In this document: piece by piece, positions 1 through 8,544 of the stretch
How the letters are laid out: every line of letters begins with the position of its first letter
How positions within the stretch are numbered: position 1 is the first letter of the stretch
Source: Flavobacterium sp. UBA6135
GTDB lineage: Bacteria; Bacteroidota; Bacteroidia; Flavobacteriales; Flavobacteriaceae
Direction of reading: 5' to 3'
DNA: 32,028 nt
Assembly: GCF_002428305.1 (NCBI RefSeq)
Contig: NZ_DIVJ01000012.1
Coordinates: 1-32,028 of the forward strand
Program-made: the position numbers and the translations under genes
Notes under the pieces: model-generated
Told to the model about the DNA's origin: nothing
Seen by the model: only the letters and a program-made list of their open reading frames with translations
Database searches by the model: none

Positions 1-98
1 CTCTGCGTCTTTGCGAGAAAAAAATCTGACTCCACAAGAAAAATCCGCCTCATCAGCGTTCCAACCCGCAACCCGCAACTTTCAAACCCGCAACTTTC
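1..98. repeat. Intergenic repeat-like DNA downstream of ugd
   Basis: These bases lie beyond the ugd stop and carry no ORF. They hold a run of short motifs that look like dispersed flavobacterial intergenic words: CTCTGCGTCTTTGCGAGAAA at the left edge, then the word CCCGCAAC three times (67-94). Bases 80-94, read in reverse complement as GTTGCGGGTTTGAAA, closely match 11154-11167 and resemble 25089-25113. The function is unknown, and the element may extend left of the window. Confidence 0.4.
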
Positions 99-1490
99 CT
101 AAGCCCCAATCGTCTGATACATAAACCCAAGCCCCGTCAATTCCTTCCCATCCAACAAATTCCTACCATCAAACACAAAAGCAGGTTTGTTCATCTTCTC
201 ATAAATGCGTTGCCAATCATACGTCTTAAACTCATCCCATTCCGTCAAAACAGCAATAGCATGAGCTCCTTCACAAGCCGCATACGGATCCGAAGCCGCT
301 TGAAGCAAACGATGGTTTTCAGAAACCGAACGCGTAGCCAAATAATCCAAATCATCCAACATTTGTTTTTCAGAAACTTTAGGATCATACACCACTACAT
401 TGGCATGTTCGTTCAACAAATCATCAGCCACATAAATCGCAGCCGATTCTCGAGTATCATTGGTATCTTTTTTAAAAGCCCAACCCAAGAAGGCAATCTT
501 TTTATCGGCCACCGTATTGTATAAAGTCGTCACGATATTTTTCGCAAAACGTCGTTTCTGATGGTCATTCATCAAAATCACTTGTTCCCAATAATCGGCC
601 ACTTCGTGCAAACCATAGGACTTAGCAATATACACCAAATTCAAAATGTCCTTTTGGAAACAAGAACCGCCAAAACCCACCGAACTTTTCAAAAACTTCG
701 GTCCGATTCTACTGTCCATACCGATGGCTTTTGCCACTTCCGCTACATTAGCCCCTGTTTTTTCACACAATTCCGAAATGGAATTAATCGACGAAACCCG
801 TTGAGCTAAAAAAGCATTAGCCACCAACTTCGACAATTCCGAAGACCATAAATTGGTAGTCAGAATACGTTCAGTAGGCACCCATCTCGCATACACATCC
901 ACCAACGCTTGAATGGCTTGTTGCCCTTCCGGAGTGGCGTCACCACCAATCAACACCCTGTCCGGAGCAAACAAATCTTCCACGGCCGTACCTTCCGCTA
1001 AAAATTCCGGATTGGATAAAATTTGATATTTCACCCCATTGCCGGTATTGTGTAAAATACTCTTAATCGCTTCCGCCGTTCGAACAGGCAACGTTGATTT
1101 TTCCACTACAATTTTATCGGTCTTGGCCACACGGGCAATTTGTCGGGCACACAATTCAATATATTTTAAATCGGCTGCCAAACCTTTACCGGTACCATAT
1201 GTTTTGGTAGGCGTATTCACCGATATAAAAATCATTTCAGCTTCGGCAATTGCTTGATCCACTTCCGTTGAAAAAAATAAATTCCTACCTCGGGCTTCGG
1301 CCACCACGGCACTCAATCCCGGTTCGTAAATGGGAATATTTTCCACGTTGGGGTCGTTCCATTTCGCTATGCGTTCCACATTCAAATCCACTACCGTAAC
1401 TTGAATATCCGGACATTTCTGTGCAATAACTGCCATGGTAGGACCACCCACATATCCGGCTCCAATACAGCAAATTTTTGTAATTTTCAT
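99..1490 (-). CDS. ugd: UDP-glucose 6-dehydrogenase, eukaryote-like type
   Basis: Oxidises UDP-glucose to UDP-glucuronate with two NAD+ in the cytoplasm, supplying an acidic sugar for surface polysaccharide. The 463-aa protein opens with a Rossmann motif (GAGYVGG, residues 10-16). It has the conserved NTPTKTYG and SNPEFLAEGTA stretches and the catalytic-cysteine motif GFGGSCFQKD with Cys277. The sequence is unusually close to animal UGDH along its whole length, including WSSELSKL, NAFLAQR and SSVGFGGSCFQKD, rather than to the shorter Gram-negative Ugd type. It is the last gene of the operon in this window, 7 nt after the epimerase. Because a UDP-HexNAc epimerase sits beside it, a UDP-HexNAc dehydrogenase (WbpO/TviB) was considered, but the close UGDH match argues against that. 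Confidence 0.93.
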   Translation of the reverse strand: MKITKICCIGAGYVGGPTMAVIAQKCPDIQVTVVDLNVERIAKWNDPNVENIPIYEPGLSAVVAEARGRNLFFSTEVDQAIAEAEMIFISVNTPTKTYGTGKGLAADLKYIELCARQIARVAKTDKIVVEKSTLPVRTAEAIKSILHNTGNGVKYQILSNPEFLAEGTAVEDLFAPDRVLIGGDATPEGQQAIQALVDVYARWVPTERILTTNLWSSELSKLVANAFLAQRVSSINSISELCEKTGANVAEVAKAIGMDSRIGPKFLKSSVGFGGSCFQKDILNLVYIAKSYGLHEVADYWEQVILMNDHQKRRFAKNIVTTLYNTVADKKIAFLGWAFKKDTNDTRESAAIYVADDLLNEHANVVVYDPKVSEKQMLDDLDYLATRSVSENHRLLQAASDPYAACEGAHAIAVLTEWDEFKTYDWQRIYEKMNKPAFVFDGRNLLDGKELTGLGFMYQTIGA

Positions 1491-1497
1491 TCGTAAT

Positions 1498-2463
1498 TTA
1501 TTTTAAGTTGTCCCAATACCATTTCACAGCTTCTTGTAAACCCTGTTGAAAGGAATATTGAGGTGAATAATTTAATAATTGTTGTGCTTTCGCAATACTC
1601 GCCAAAGAATGCGGTATATCTCCCGGACGATTTGGTCCGTGAATCACCGGTACCTCTGCAATAGCAGCATCAAACTCCGACAAATAGGTTTTTAACAACC
1701 CCACCATTTGCGTCAACGTCGTTCGATCGCCATAAGCCGTGTTGTAAACCGTATTCAAAGCCTCCGGATTAGTAGTCAGCATGGCCAACTCATTCATTTG
1801 AATCACATTGTCAATATAGGTAAAATCACGAGAATGATTCCCATCTCCATTAATCACCGGACTTTCATGATTCATGAACTGCATTACAAACTTCGGAATC
1901 ACCGCCGCATAAGCCCCATTCGGATCTTGTCGTCTGCCAAATACATTAAAATACCGCAGCCCAATCGTCTCCATCCCATAGGTAGAACTGAAAATGGAAG
2001 CATACAATTCATTAACATACTTCGTAATTGCATACGGCGATAAAGGCTTCCCAATCACCTCCTCCACTTTAGGCAACCCCTCCGAATCCCCATAGGTAGA
2101 CGAACTAGCCGCATAAATAAATCGTTTCACACCCGCATCACGTGAAGCCACCAACATATTCAAAAACCCACTCACATTTACGGCATTACTCACCACCGGA
2201 TCCATAATCGACCGCGGCACCGAACCCAACGCAGCTTGATGCAAAACAAAATCTATCCCTTTAACCGCCAATTCACAATCCCCACCATTCCGAATATCTC
2301 CCGTAATCAATTGAAAATTTTCAAGTCCCAAAAAAGGAGCAATATTCTTATGATGACCGGTAGCAAAATTATCCAATACCGTAACATGATATCCTTTATT
2401 CAAAAAATATTCCGTTAGGTTTGAACCAATAAAACCCGCTCCCCCCGTAATTAAAATCTTCAT
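1498..2463 (-). CDS. NAD-dependent UDP-sugar epimerase, WbpP/TviC-like
   Basis: Extended short-chain dehydrogenase/reductase of 321 aa that probably interconverts UDP-GlcNAc and UDP-GalNAc at C4 (or their uronates) for polysaccharide precursors in the cytoplasm. The N-terminal NAD site is TGGAGFIGS (residues 6-14). The catalytic set is the SSSTYG strand (around 120-125) with Y144 and K148 in YAITK. The stretches DNFATGHHKN and GSVPRSIMDP are typical of the WbpP/TviC branch rather than of GalE. It lies 18 nt after wzc and 7 nt before ugd, so co-expression is very likely. The exact substrate cannot be read from sequence; a uronate epimerase acting on the product of ugd is an alternative. Confidence 0.85.
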   Translation of the reverse strand: MKILITGGAGFIGSNLTEYFLNKGYHVTVLDNFATGHHKNIAPFLGLENFQLITGDIRNGGDCELAVKGIDFVLHQAALGSVPRSIMDPVVSNAVNVSGFLNMLVASRDAGVKRFIYAASSSTYGDSEGLPKVEEVIGKPLSPYAITKYVNELYASIFSSTYGMETIGLRYFNVFGRRQDPNGAYAAVIPKFVMQFMNHESPVINGDGNHSRDFTYIDNVIQMNELAMLTTNPEALNTVYNTAYGDRTTLTQMVGLLKTYLSEFDAAIAEVPVIHGPNRPGDIPHSLASIAKAQQLLNYSPQYSFQQGLQEAVKWYWDNLK

Positions 2464-2481
2464 TATATCCTGTTTTATTTC

Positions 2482-4956
2482 CTAACTCCCCGATTTATTC
2501 TTCTTAACGAACCGCGAGTATAGTTTAGCCAAAAAGCCTTGATTTTCATCTTTAACATGATAGCCACTTGCATAAGACCCGTAGCCATAGCCATAGCCGT
2601 AACCGTAGCCATATCCTGTTCCATACTTGGCCTTAGACTCATAACTATTAAAAATAACACTTACATTATTAATTTCTCCTCTTTCGCTGTGGTTGTTTAA
2701 TAAATTCACCATGTCTTTTTTGGTATAATTTTGACGCATCACATAGAGCGTCACATCTGCATAAGGTGCCAACTCAATAGCATCTGCAACCAAACCAATA
2801 GGCGGTGTATCTAAAACAATGTAATCATATTTATCTTTCAACGAGTCCATCATTTCCTTCATACTATCACCCATAATCAACTCAGATGGGTTTGGTGGAA
2901 TAGGTCCGGAAGTAATTACATCCAAATAGGGTATATGTGTTTTTTGAGTAATTTCTTCTAAACTTTTCTGACCAATCAGATAATTCACAATTCCAATATC
3001 ATTTTTAACTTTAAAGTCATCAAAAATCCTTGGTTTTCGTAAATCCAAACCTAAAACAACCGTTCTCTTTTCACTCAATGCAAAAACGGTTGCAATATTA
3101 ATAGAACAAAAGGTTTTACCTTCCCCACTAATGGATGACGTTACCATTAACGTTTTTGTTCCTTCAATATTTTTCTTTTTGTATAAAAACTGTAATGACG
3201 AACGAATCGCTCTAAAAGATTCTGCCAATGCAGATTTTGGTTTTTCAAAAACAGCCAAATCCGATTCTGTTGTTTTAATCCCAACCACACCTATGATTGG
3301 CACTTTTGTAAGTTTACTGATTTCTTCGGTATTCAAAATTGAATTTTCTAAAAAGAAAATGGTAAAAATGATGATAAGTGGAATTAGTAATCCCAGTAAA
3401 AAAGCGAGGATATAATTCACTCCGGTATTAGGGCCGATTTGTCCCTTACCGATATCTTTGGCCGTATCAATGAAATGTAAATCAGATAAATTGGCGGCTT
3501 TTACTATGTCGGCTTCGTTTCTTTTTTCAAGAAACTTGGTAAAAATAACATTGTTGAGATCAAATTTTCTAGTGATTTTCATCAACTCTTGCGTAGCAAC
3601 CGGTAACTTTTTAATTTCATTATCAATTTGTCCCATCTTAGCATTGACTTGATTCATATCATAATCAAGTCCGGATTTGGCTGATTGTATATTTTCCAGA
3701 ATTACTTTTTTCAACGCTTCGATGTCTTTATCAAAGTCTTTGAACAGCTTTTCATTTTTGACGGTATAGGCCATTTCTTCCCGTTCGGTTGAAAGCAGAA
3801 TTAATTTGGACACATTAGCAACAATATTTTGATCTTCGATTCCAGCCACAGAGGGAGCCGGTAATTTTGAATAATCCGTACTCTTAGTTAGATAATTTCT
3901 AAGGTTATTGTAGTAGGCTATCTTTCTGTTAATGGCATCTTTTTGCAGTTCAAATTCCAAAAGGCGTTGACTTAAGGCTTGCCCACCGGATTCAATTTGA
4001 AAGACATCTTTGTCTTTGCTGAATGATTTCATTTCATCCTCATTCTCTTTCAGTTTATTACCCATATCCACTAAGGTACTATCAATAAAACTGATGGTGT
4101 TTGTAGCAAATTTATTTTTGCGATCTAATTGTTTCTTGATTAAGATTTCAACCGTTGCATTCAGGTATTTTACCAATCTGGCTTTATTGGTGCCTTGTAA
4201 GGTAAGTTTAATAATTGATGGAGCCTTAGGTTCAATATCGGTTTTAATCAATCGGTACTTTGACACTACATTATCAAAATCATTGAATTTGATATGGTAT
4301 TTTTTATCGGTAATAAATCCCGGGTTTTGCGTAAGTTGAATTGCTATATTTAAAAAAGGCAAGTTGATCTTTTGGCCTACTTTATATCGCTTTTTTAAAG
4401 TACCTAATGTAGCAAACGTGAAACTTGCTTCTCTGGCGGCATAATTGTAAACACGCACCTCCTCATTTGTAATTGGGATTTCCAATTCAAATTCATTTTC
4501 ATTTATAAAAGTAATGTCTATAAGCGTATTTAAAATTTGTTCTTTGTCTTTGGTAACTTCTACTGTAAAAGGTGTTCTGCCGTAAACATCCTCCATGTAG
4601 TATTTTCCTTTTTTTAGATAATCCAAATAGAATTCCAAACGCTCGACCACATCTTCATTGTGTGTTCGTGAACGAAGTGTCATGGCTACATTTTGCACTT
4701 GATCTGAGGTGCCTCCCCAATTAAAAATTAAACTGGTATTTGAGGTAAAAAGCGGATTGCTTTCTTCTTTTATGGCTATAGTATTGTCTAGAGCATAAAT
4801 TTTTTCTTTTCTCACATTCACATTATAAGCCAATGTAAAAGCAATTAACCAACTGGCTAAAAACCACTTCCAATAACTGAGTGTTTTTATCAGAAACCCT
4901 TTAAAATCAAATTTATTTTGATTTTCAAAAAGCAAAAAGTCTTTTGAGTCAAGCAT
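2482..4956 (-). CDS. wzc: Wzc-like polysaccharide co-polymerase / tyrosine autokinase
   Basis: Inner-membrane bacterial tyrosine kinase that controls chain length and export of capsule or exopolysaccharide with the Wza-type channel. The 824-aa protein has a first membrane helix near residues 31-47, a long periplasmic Wzz/GNVR region with coiled coil, and a second helix near 512-534 followed by the cytoplasmic kinase. Walker A is SGEGKT (about 607-613), Walker A' is VVLGLDLRKPR (about 630-641) and Walker B is YIVLDTPP (about 709-716). The C-terminus carries a tyrosine cluster (residues 778-799, nine Tyr, mostly YG dipeptides) as expected for autophosphorylation. It starts 5 nt after the wza-like gene. 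The kinase is fused to the co-polymerase, as in proteobacterial Wzc. The cluster is a slippage-prone DNA repeat. Confidence 0.93.
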   Translation of the reverse strand: MLDSKDFLLFENQNKFDFKGFLIKTLSYWKWFLASWLIAFTLAYNVNVRKEKIYALDNTIAIKEESNPLFTSNTSLIFNWGGTSDQVQNVAMTLRSRTHNEDVVERLEFYLDYLKKGKYYMEDVYGRTPFTVEVTKDKEQILNTLIDITFINENEFELEIPITNEEVRVYNYAAREASFTFATLGTLKKRYKVGQKINLPFLNIAIQLTQNPGFITDKKYHIKFNDFDNVVSKYRLIKTDIEPKAPSIIKLTLQGTNKARLVKYLNATVEILIKKQLDRKNKFATNTISFIDSTLVDMGNKLKENEDEMKSFSKDKDVFQIESGGQALSQRLLEFELQKDAINRKIAYYNNLRNYLTKSTDYSKLPAPSVAGIEDQNIVANVSKLILLSTEREEMAYTVKNEKLFKDFDKDIEALKKVILENIQSAKSGLDYDMNQVNAKMGQIDNEIKKLPVATQELMKITRKFDLNNVIFTKFLEKRNEADIVKAANLSDLHFIDTAKDIGKGQIGPNTGVNYILAFLLGLLIPLIIIFTIFFLENSILNTEEISKLTKVPIIGVVGIKTTESDLAVFEKPKSALAESFRAIRSSLQFLYKKKNIEGTKTLMVTSSISGEGKTFCSINIATVFALSEKRTVVLGLDLRKPRIFDDFKVKNDIGIVNYLIGQKSLEEITQKTHIPYLDVITSGPIPPNPSELIMGDSMKEMMDSLKDKYDYIVLDTPPIGLVADAIELAPYADVTLYVMRQNYTKKDMVNLLNNHSERGEINNVSVIFNSYESKAKYGTGYGYGYGYGYGYGSYASGYHVKDENQGFLAKLYSRFVKKNKSGS

Positions 4957-4961
4957 TTTTT

Positions 4962-5753
4962 TTATCTACTTGTTAATATTATTACCGTTGTAACCAAGGA
5001 CAATATGCTGATTAATGTTGAAATGGATTGAATACCAGTTGTTCCCGTTCCCCATGATTTTTGTTTCAAAGGATTTACCAGAATATAATCGTTTGGTTGA
5101 ATGTAATAATAAGGCGATTGCATTACGGAAGCATCTGTTAAATCGAGTGAATACATTTCAGTACCATGAGGCATTTGTCGAACTAACAACACATTTTTCC
5201 GGTCTCCCACCATGGTTATGTCACCGGCATTAGCAATAGCTTCGAGTATATTCGCCTTCTCCTGAAATAAAAGCTTTGTTCCCGGACTATTAACTTCACC
5301 ATTGATTGTATATCGTAAACCACCTAATTTCACATTAACAAAAACGTTGGCTTCCTTTTTAAAATACTCGTCTAAAAGTCGTTTTTCAATTTCAATACGC
5401 ACCTCATCGGTTGTGCTTCCCAAAACAAAAACTTCGCCCAATACCGGAACACGAATCGAACCATGATCATCAACGGTATAACCCTCAAAATATAAAGCTT
5501 GTTCACTTTGTAATCTTTGCCCACCCGTATTAGCTGAAGCTAAGAACATCTCGGATAACTTTTGATCTAAGGTTTTAATAGTAATCACCAACACATCATT
5601 TGATTGCACACGGTATGGTTTTTTTGAAACCTCATTTACGATTTGATTGGTTTGGGTATTCTTTTGTTGTAGATAGGTCAAATCACTTTGTGGTACGCAA
5701 GAAATGGAAAGAAGTACAGGTAAAAGAAATGCAATAAACAAGCTCTTATTCAT
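4962..5753 (-). CDS. wza: Wza-like polysaccharide export lipoprotein
   Basis: Outer-membrane polysaccharide export (OPX) protein of 263 aa. A lipoprotein signal ends in LLSISC with Cys19 as the lipidation site. A Poly_export domain follows (YRVQSNDVLVITI onward), then an SLBB-like domain starting near YTINGEVNSPGT. A hydrophobic segment closes the C-terminus (STLISILSLVTTVIIL). That C-terminal helix and the short length fit the Bacteroidetes OPX type rather than the 380-aa E. coli Wza. It is the first gene of the polysaccharide operon seen here and is followed after 5 nt by wzc, its expected partner. A TATATTTG promoter box lies about 87 bp upstream. Confidence 0.9.
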   Translation of the reverse strand: MNKSLFIAFLLPVLLSISCVPQSDLTYLQQKNTQTNQIVNEVSKKPYRVQSNDVLVITIKTLDQKLSEMFLASANTGGQRLQSEQALYFEGYTVDDHGSIRVPVLGEVFVLGSTTDEVRIEIEKRLLDEYFKKEANVFVNVKLGGLRYTINGEVNSPGTKLLFQEKANILEAIANAGDITMVGDRKNVLLVRQMPHGTEMYSLDLTDASVMQSPYYYIQPNDYILVNPLKQKSWGTGTTGIQSISTLISILSLVTTVIILTSR

Positions 5754-5839
5754 TAGACAGCATGTATTAATATCAATTAAAAGATGGAAATAGAACAGAA
5801 TAGGTTTTCCCAGAGCCGTAAAATTTCAGTTTTAGCAAA

Positions 5840-5847
5840 CAAATATA
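5840..5847 (-). promoter_or_regulatory. Promoter box for the wza-wzc operon
   Basis: Read leftward the bases are TATATTTG, a perfect match to the Bacteroidetes TAnnTTTG box. Transcription would start near 5834, giving a leader of about 80 nt before wza. The same extended word CAAATATAGTTT (plus strand) is found at the histidine kinase promoter (27118-27129). The upstream TTTG-type box is weak. Confidence 0.5.
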
Positions 5848-5883
5848 GTTTATCCAAAGCAAAATCAAAAAACTTGCTTGTAA

Positions 5884-6504
5884 TTAACTGCTTTTCAAAC
5901 TATTTTCATAAGGTACTCGCTGCAGAATACTTCTACCCAAGGTTATTTCATCTGCATATTCCAATTCATCTCCAACAGCAATCCCTCTAGCGATGGTAGA
6001 TATTTTTACCGCAACACCTTTTAATTGTTTGTAGATGTAAAAAACAGTTGTATCGCCTTCCATGGTTGAGCTCAAGGCAAAAATTAATTCGTCCACCCTG
6101 CCTAACTTTACTTTTTCTACTAATGAATTAATGTTCAATTGGCTTGGTCCGATACCTTCGATTGGAGCAATTTTTCCGCCTAACACATGATAAATTCCAT
6201 TGAACTGCCTTGTGTTTTCAATTGCCATTACATCACGGATGTCTTCTACTACACAAATTAAGGATTGGTTTCGTCGTGGATTACTGCAAATGTCACAAAC
6301 TTCCTCGTCGGAAATGTTATGACAACTTTTACAAAACTTTATTTCCTCTCTCATTTTCAATAAAGCTTCCGATAAAAACTTGACTTGCTCAGCTGGTTGC
6401 TTTAGCATGTGTAGAACCAAACGAAGAGCAGTTCGTTTTCCAATTCCGGGAAGTTGTGCCATTTCATTGACAGCTTGTTCAATAAGTTTTGATGAAAATT
6501 CCAT
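5884..6504 (-). CDS. recR: Recombination mediator RecR
   Basis: RecR works with RecF/RecO to load RecA on gapped DNA. The 206-aa product begins MEFSSKL. It has a helix-hairpin-helix region (LPGIGKRTALRL, residues 18-29), a zinc finger with Cys58, Cys61, Cys70 and Cys73, and a Toprim domain starting LICVVEDIRD (from 82). Length is normal for the family. An upstream GTG at 6510 would add two residues, but ATG at 6504 is preferred because family members start MEFSSK and because a promoter box overlaps the GTG. It diverges from the symporter gene. A small inverted repeat (CACAAAA 6508-6514, TTTTGTG 6523-6529) lies in the divergent region. Confidence 0.95.
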   Translation of the reverse strand: MEFSSKLIEQAVNEMAQLPGIGKRTALRLVLHMLKQPAEQVKFLSEALLKMREEIKFCKSCHNISDEEVCDICSNPRRNQSLICVVEDIRDVMAIENTRQFNGIYHVLGGKIAPIEGIGPSQLNINSLVEKVKLGRVDELIFALSSTMEGDTTVFYIYKQLKGVAVKISTIARGIAVGDELEYADEITLGRSILQRVPYENSLKSS

Positions 6505-6509
6505 AGTCA

Positions 6510-6517
6510 CAAAAGTA
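6510..6517 (-). promoter_or_regulatory. Promoter box abutting the recR start
   Basis: Read leftward this is TACTTTTG, matching TAnnTTTG. The box ends only 5 nt before the A of the preferred ATG (6504), so with the usual spacing transcription would begin at or next to the start codon and recR mRNA would be leaderless or nearly so. No convincing upstream TTTG box was seen. Confidence 0.45.
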
Positions 6518-6619
6518 CATTTTTTTGTGAGGATTTAGAATCACTATCGCTATATTTTAATTTGAAAAGTTACGTCGTACAATTGCTTTTTGTATTTTGG
6601 CACTTTCAAATAAACACAC

Positions 6620-8080
6620 ATGGAACCTACTTCAATTTTATTGCTTATTCTTGGTTATTTCGGATTACTCATCTTAATTTCCAGTTTGATAAGTAAAAAG
6701 GGAGAAGGCAATGATGCTTTTTTTAAAGCTAACAAAAACTCCCCATGGTATTTGGTGGCGTTTGGAATGATTGGTGCGTCGCTTTCAGGAGTGACTTTTA
6801 TCTCCGTTCCGGGTAAAGTAGAAGCATCTCAATTTGTCTATTTTCAGTTGGTTTTGGGTTACATTGTAGGGTATTTTGTGATTGGAACGGTATTGCTGCC
6901 TTTATATTACAAACTAAACCTAACCTCAATTTATACCTATTTAGGCGATCGGTTTGGTCGTTATTCTTATAAAACAGGTGCTTGGTTTTTTATCCTTTCC
7001 AGAACTGTCGGGTCAAATCTTCGTTTGATGTTGGTTGCTGATGTGTTGCAAACTTTAGTATTTGACAAATTGAATGTTCCTTATTGGCTTACCGTTACTG
7101 CTACCATTGCTTTGATCTGGGTCTATACCAATAAATCAGGAATTAAAACCATCATTTGGACGGATACATTGCAAACCTTGTTTATGTTAATTGCTGTTGT
7201 GGTTTGTATTGTGACTGTTTCACAAGATTTAGGTTTGAACATCTCCACACTTTCCGGTTTTATTGCGGAAAGTGACTTTTCTAAAACCTTCTTTTTTGAA
7301 GATGTGAGCTCGCCAAATTATTTCTGGAAACAGTTTTTATCCGGAACTTTTATCGCCATCGTTATGACCGGATTGGATCAGGATATGATGCAAAAGAACC
7401 TCACATGTAGAAGTTTAAAGGATGCTCAAAAGAATATGTTTTGGTTTACGATTGTGCTCACTTTTGTAAACTTTTTGTTCTTAGCTCTTGGATTGTTATT
7501 TACAGAATATGCTTTGAAATACAATATTGATGCACATAAAGACCAATTGTTTCCGATATTGGCGAATGAATACTTGGGCATTGGGGTTGCGTTCTTCTTT
7601 ATCTTAGGATTAATTGCTGCTGCTTATTCAAGTGCTGATAGTGCATTGACTTCGTTGACCACTTCTTTTAGTATTGATATTTTAGAAATAGAAAAGAAGT
7701 ATGATACGTTGAAACAGGTGGTTATTCGGAAACAAATTCACAAGATGTTTGTCTTGGTTTCTGTAATTGTTATTTTAGGATTTAAATATTTTGTGGAAGA
7801 TGCCAGTGTGATTGATAAAGTGTTGAAATTCGCCGGTTTCACTTATGGTCCATTATTGGGGCTTTACAGCTTTGGTTTGTTTACCAAGTGGAATGTCAAA
7901 GACAAATGGGTTCCTTTGGTAGCTATAACCGCAGTGTTGAGTTCGATTGTTTTGAACTTGTATAGTGACGTTTGGTTTGGGTTTGCTTTTGGATTTGAGA
8001 TCTTAATTGTAAACGGAATGCTTACTTTCTTTGGTTTACTCTTAATCCGAAAAAAGACAACTTTTAATACTGATTCGTAG
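6620..8080 (+). CDS. Sodium:solute symporter (SSS family)
   Basis: Integral inner-membrane transporter of 486 aa using the sodium gradient to import a small solute. About 13 hydrophobic helices alternate with short charged loops, from LLLILGYFGLLILISSLI to the final ILIVNGMLTFFGLLLI. Typical SSS features include the GASLSGVTFISVPG stretch early on and the AAAYSSADSALTSLTTSFS helix (about residues 333-351), which corresponds to the sodium-binding TM8 of the LeuT-fold SSS family. The substrate cannot be told from sequence. Its 3' end overlaps the convergent CoA-binding gene by 17 bp, and it diverges from recR. Confidence 0.9.
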   Translation: MEPTSILLLILGYFGLLILISSLISKKGEGNDAFFKANKNSPWYLVAFGMIGASLSGVTFISVPGKVEASQFVYFQLVLGYIVGYFVIGTVLLPLYYKLNLTSIYTYLGDRFGRYSYKTGAWFFILSRTVGSNLRLMLVADVLQTLVFDKLNVPYWLTVTATIALIWVYTNKSGIKTIIWTDTLQTLFMLIAVVVCIVTVSQDLGLNISTLSGFIAESDFSKTFFFEDVSSPNYFWKQFLSGTFIAIVMTGLDQDMMQKNLTCRSLKDAQKNMFWFTIVLTFVNFLFLALGLLFTEYALKYNIDAHKDQLFPILANEYLGIGVAFFFILGLIAAAYSSADSALTSLTTSFSIDILEIEKKYDTLKQVVIRKQIHKMFVLVSVIVILGFKYFVEDASVIDKVLKFAGFTYGPLLGLYSFGLFTKWNVKDKWVPLVAITAVLSSIVLNLYSDVWFGFAFGFEILIVNGMLTFFGLLLIRKKTTFNTDS

Positions 8081-8423
8081 AAAGTAAAACCAACGTGCAG
8101 GCTTCTTCAACCTTAATGTTGTTGATTCCTAACAAAGCATAAAATTCAGGGTTAGCAGTGCCGGGGTTAAAGATGACTCTTTTGGGTTTCAGGCCAATGA
8201 TGTAGTTATAATAGTCTCTTTGGGCTACAGGATTGATGTAGAGCGTAACAGTGTGAATGTTTTTAAAAGGGATTTGTTTCACTTGAATTTTAACGCCTTT
8301 TAATTCGTCTATTTTTTTGCCAATAGCTACAACAGGATGTTCTTTTTCAAGTAAACTGTTGACAGCCATGTAAGCGTATCGTTCCGGATTGGTGGTTGCA
8401 CCAATGACTAGTGTTTTTTTCAT
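8064..8423 (-). CDS. CoA-binding domain protein (YccU-like)
   Basis: Small Rossmann-like protein of 119 aa of the CoA_binding_2 type. The nucleotide-binding start is KTLVIGATTNPERYAYMAV (residues 3-21); later motifs are PVVAIGKK and the strand RVIFNPGTANPEF (about 80-92). The family usually runs 120-145 aa, so this is a short complete member. The biochemical role of single-domain members is not established. The 3' end overlaps the symporter gene tail to tail. A TACCTTTG box lies 18 bp upstream, so it should have its own promoter. Confidence 0.82.
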   Translation of the reverse strand: MKKTLVIGATTNPERYAYMAVNSLLEKEHPVVAIGKKIDELKGVKIQVKQIPFKNIHTVTLYINPVAQRDYYNYIIGLKPKRVIFNPGTANPEFYALLGINNIKVEEACTLVLLSTNQY

Positions 8424-8440
8424 CTTATACTTCTATTGTG

Positions 8441-8448
8441 CAAAGGTA
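8441..8448 (-). promoter_or_regulatory. Promoter box for the CoA-binding gene
   Basis: TACCTTTG read leftward, fitting TAnnTTTG. The predicted start near 8435 gives a leader of about 12 nt. The identical box occurs upstream of the secreted-protein pair at 16420-16427. Confidence 0.45.
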
Positions 8449-8544
8449 CTTCTTTTTGAAGACTTTAATAATCATTGAACAACTATTAAAGCTATATTAA
8501 CATTTGTTTTGTTTTTCAAATGATTTTGTAATTTTAAACAAAAA

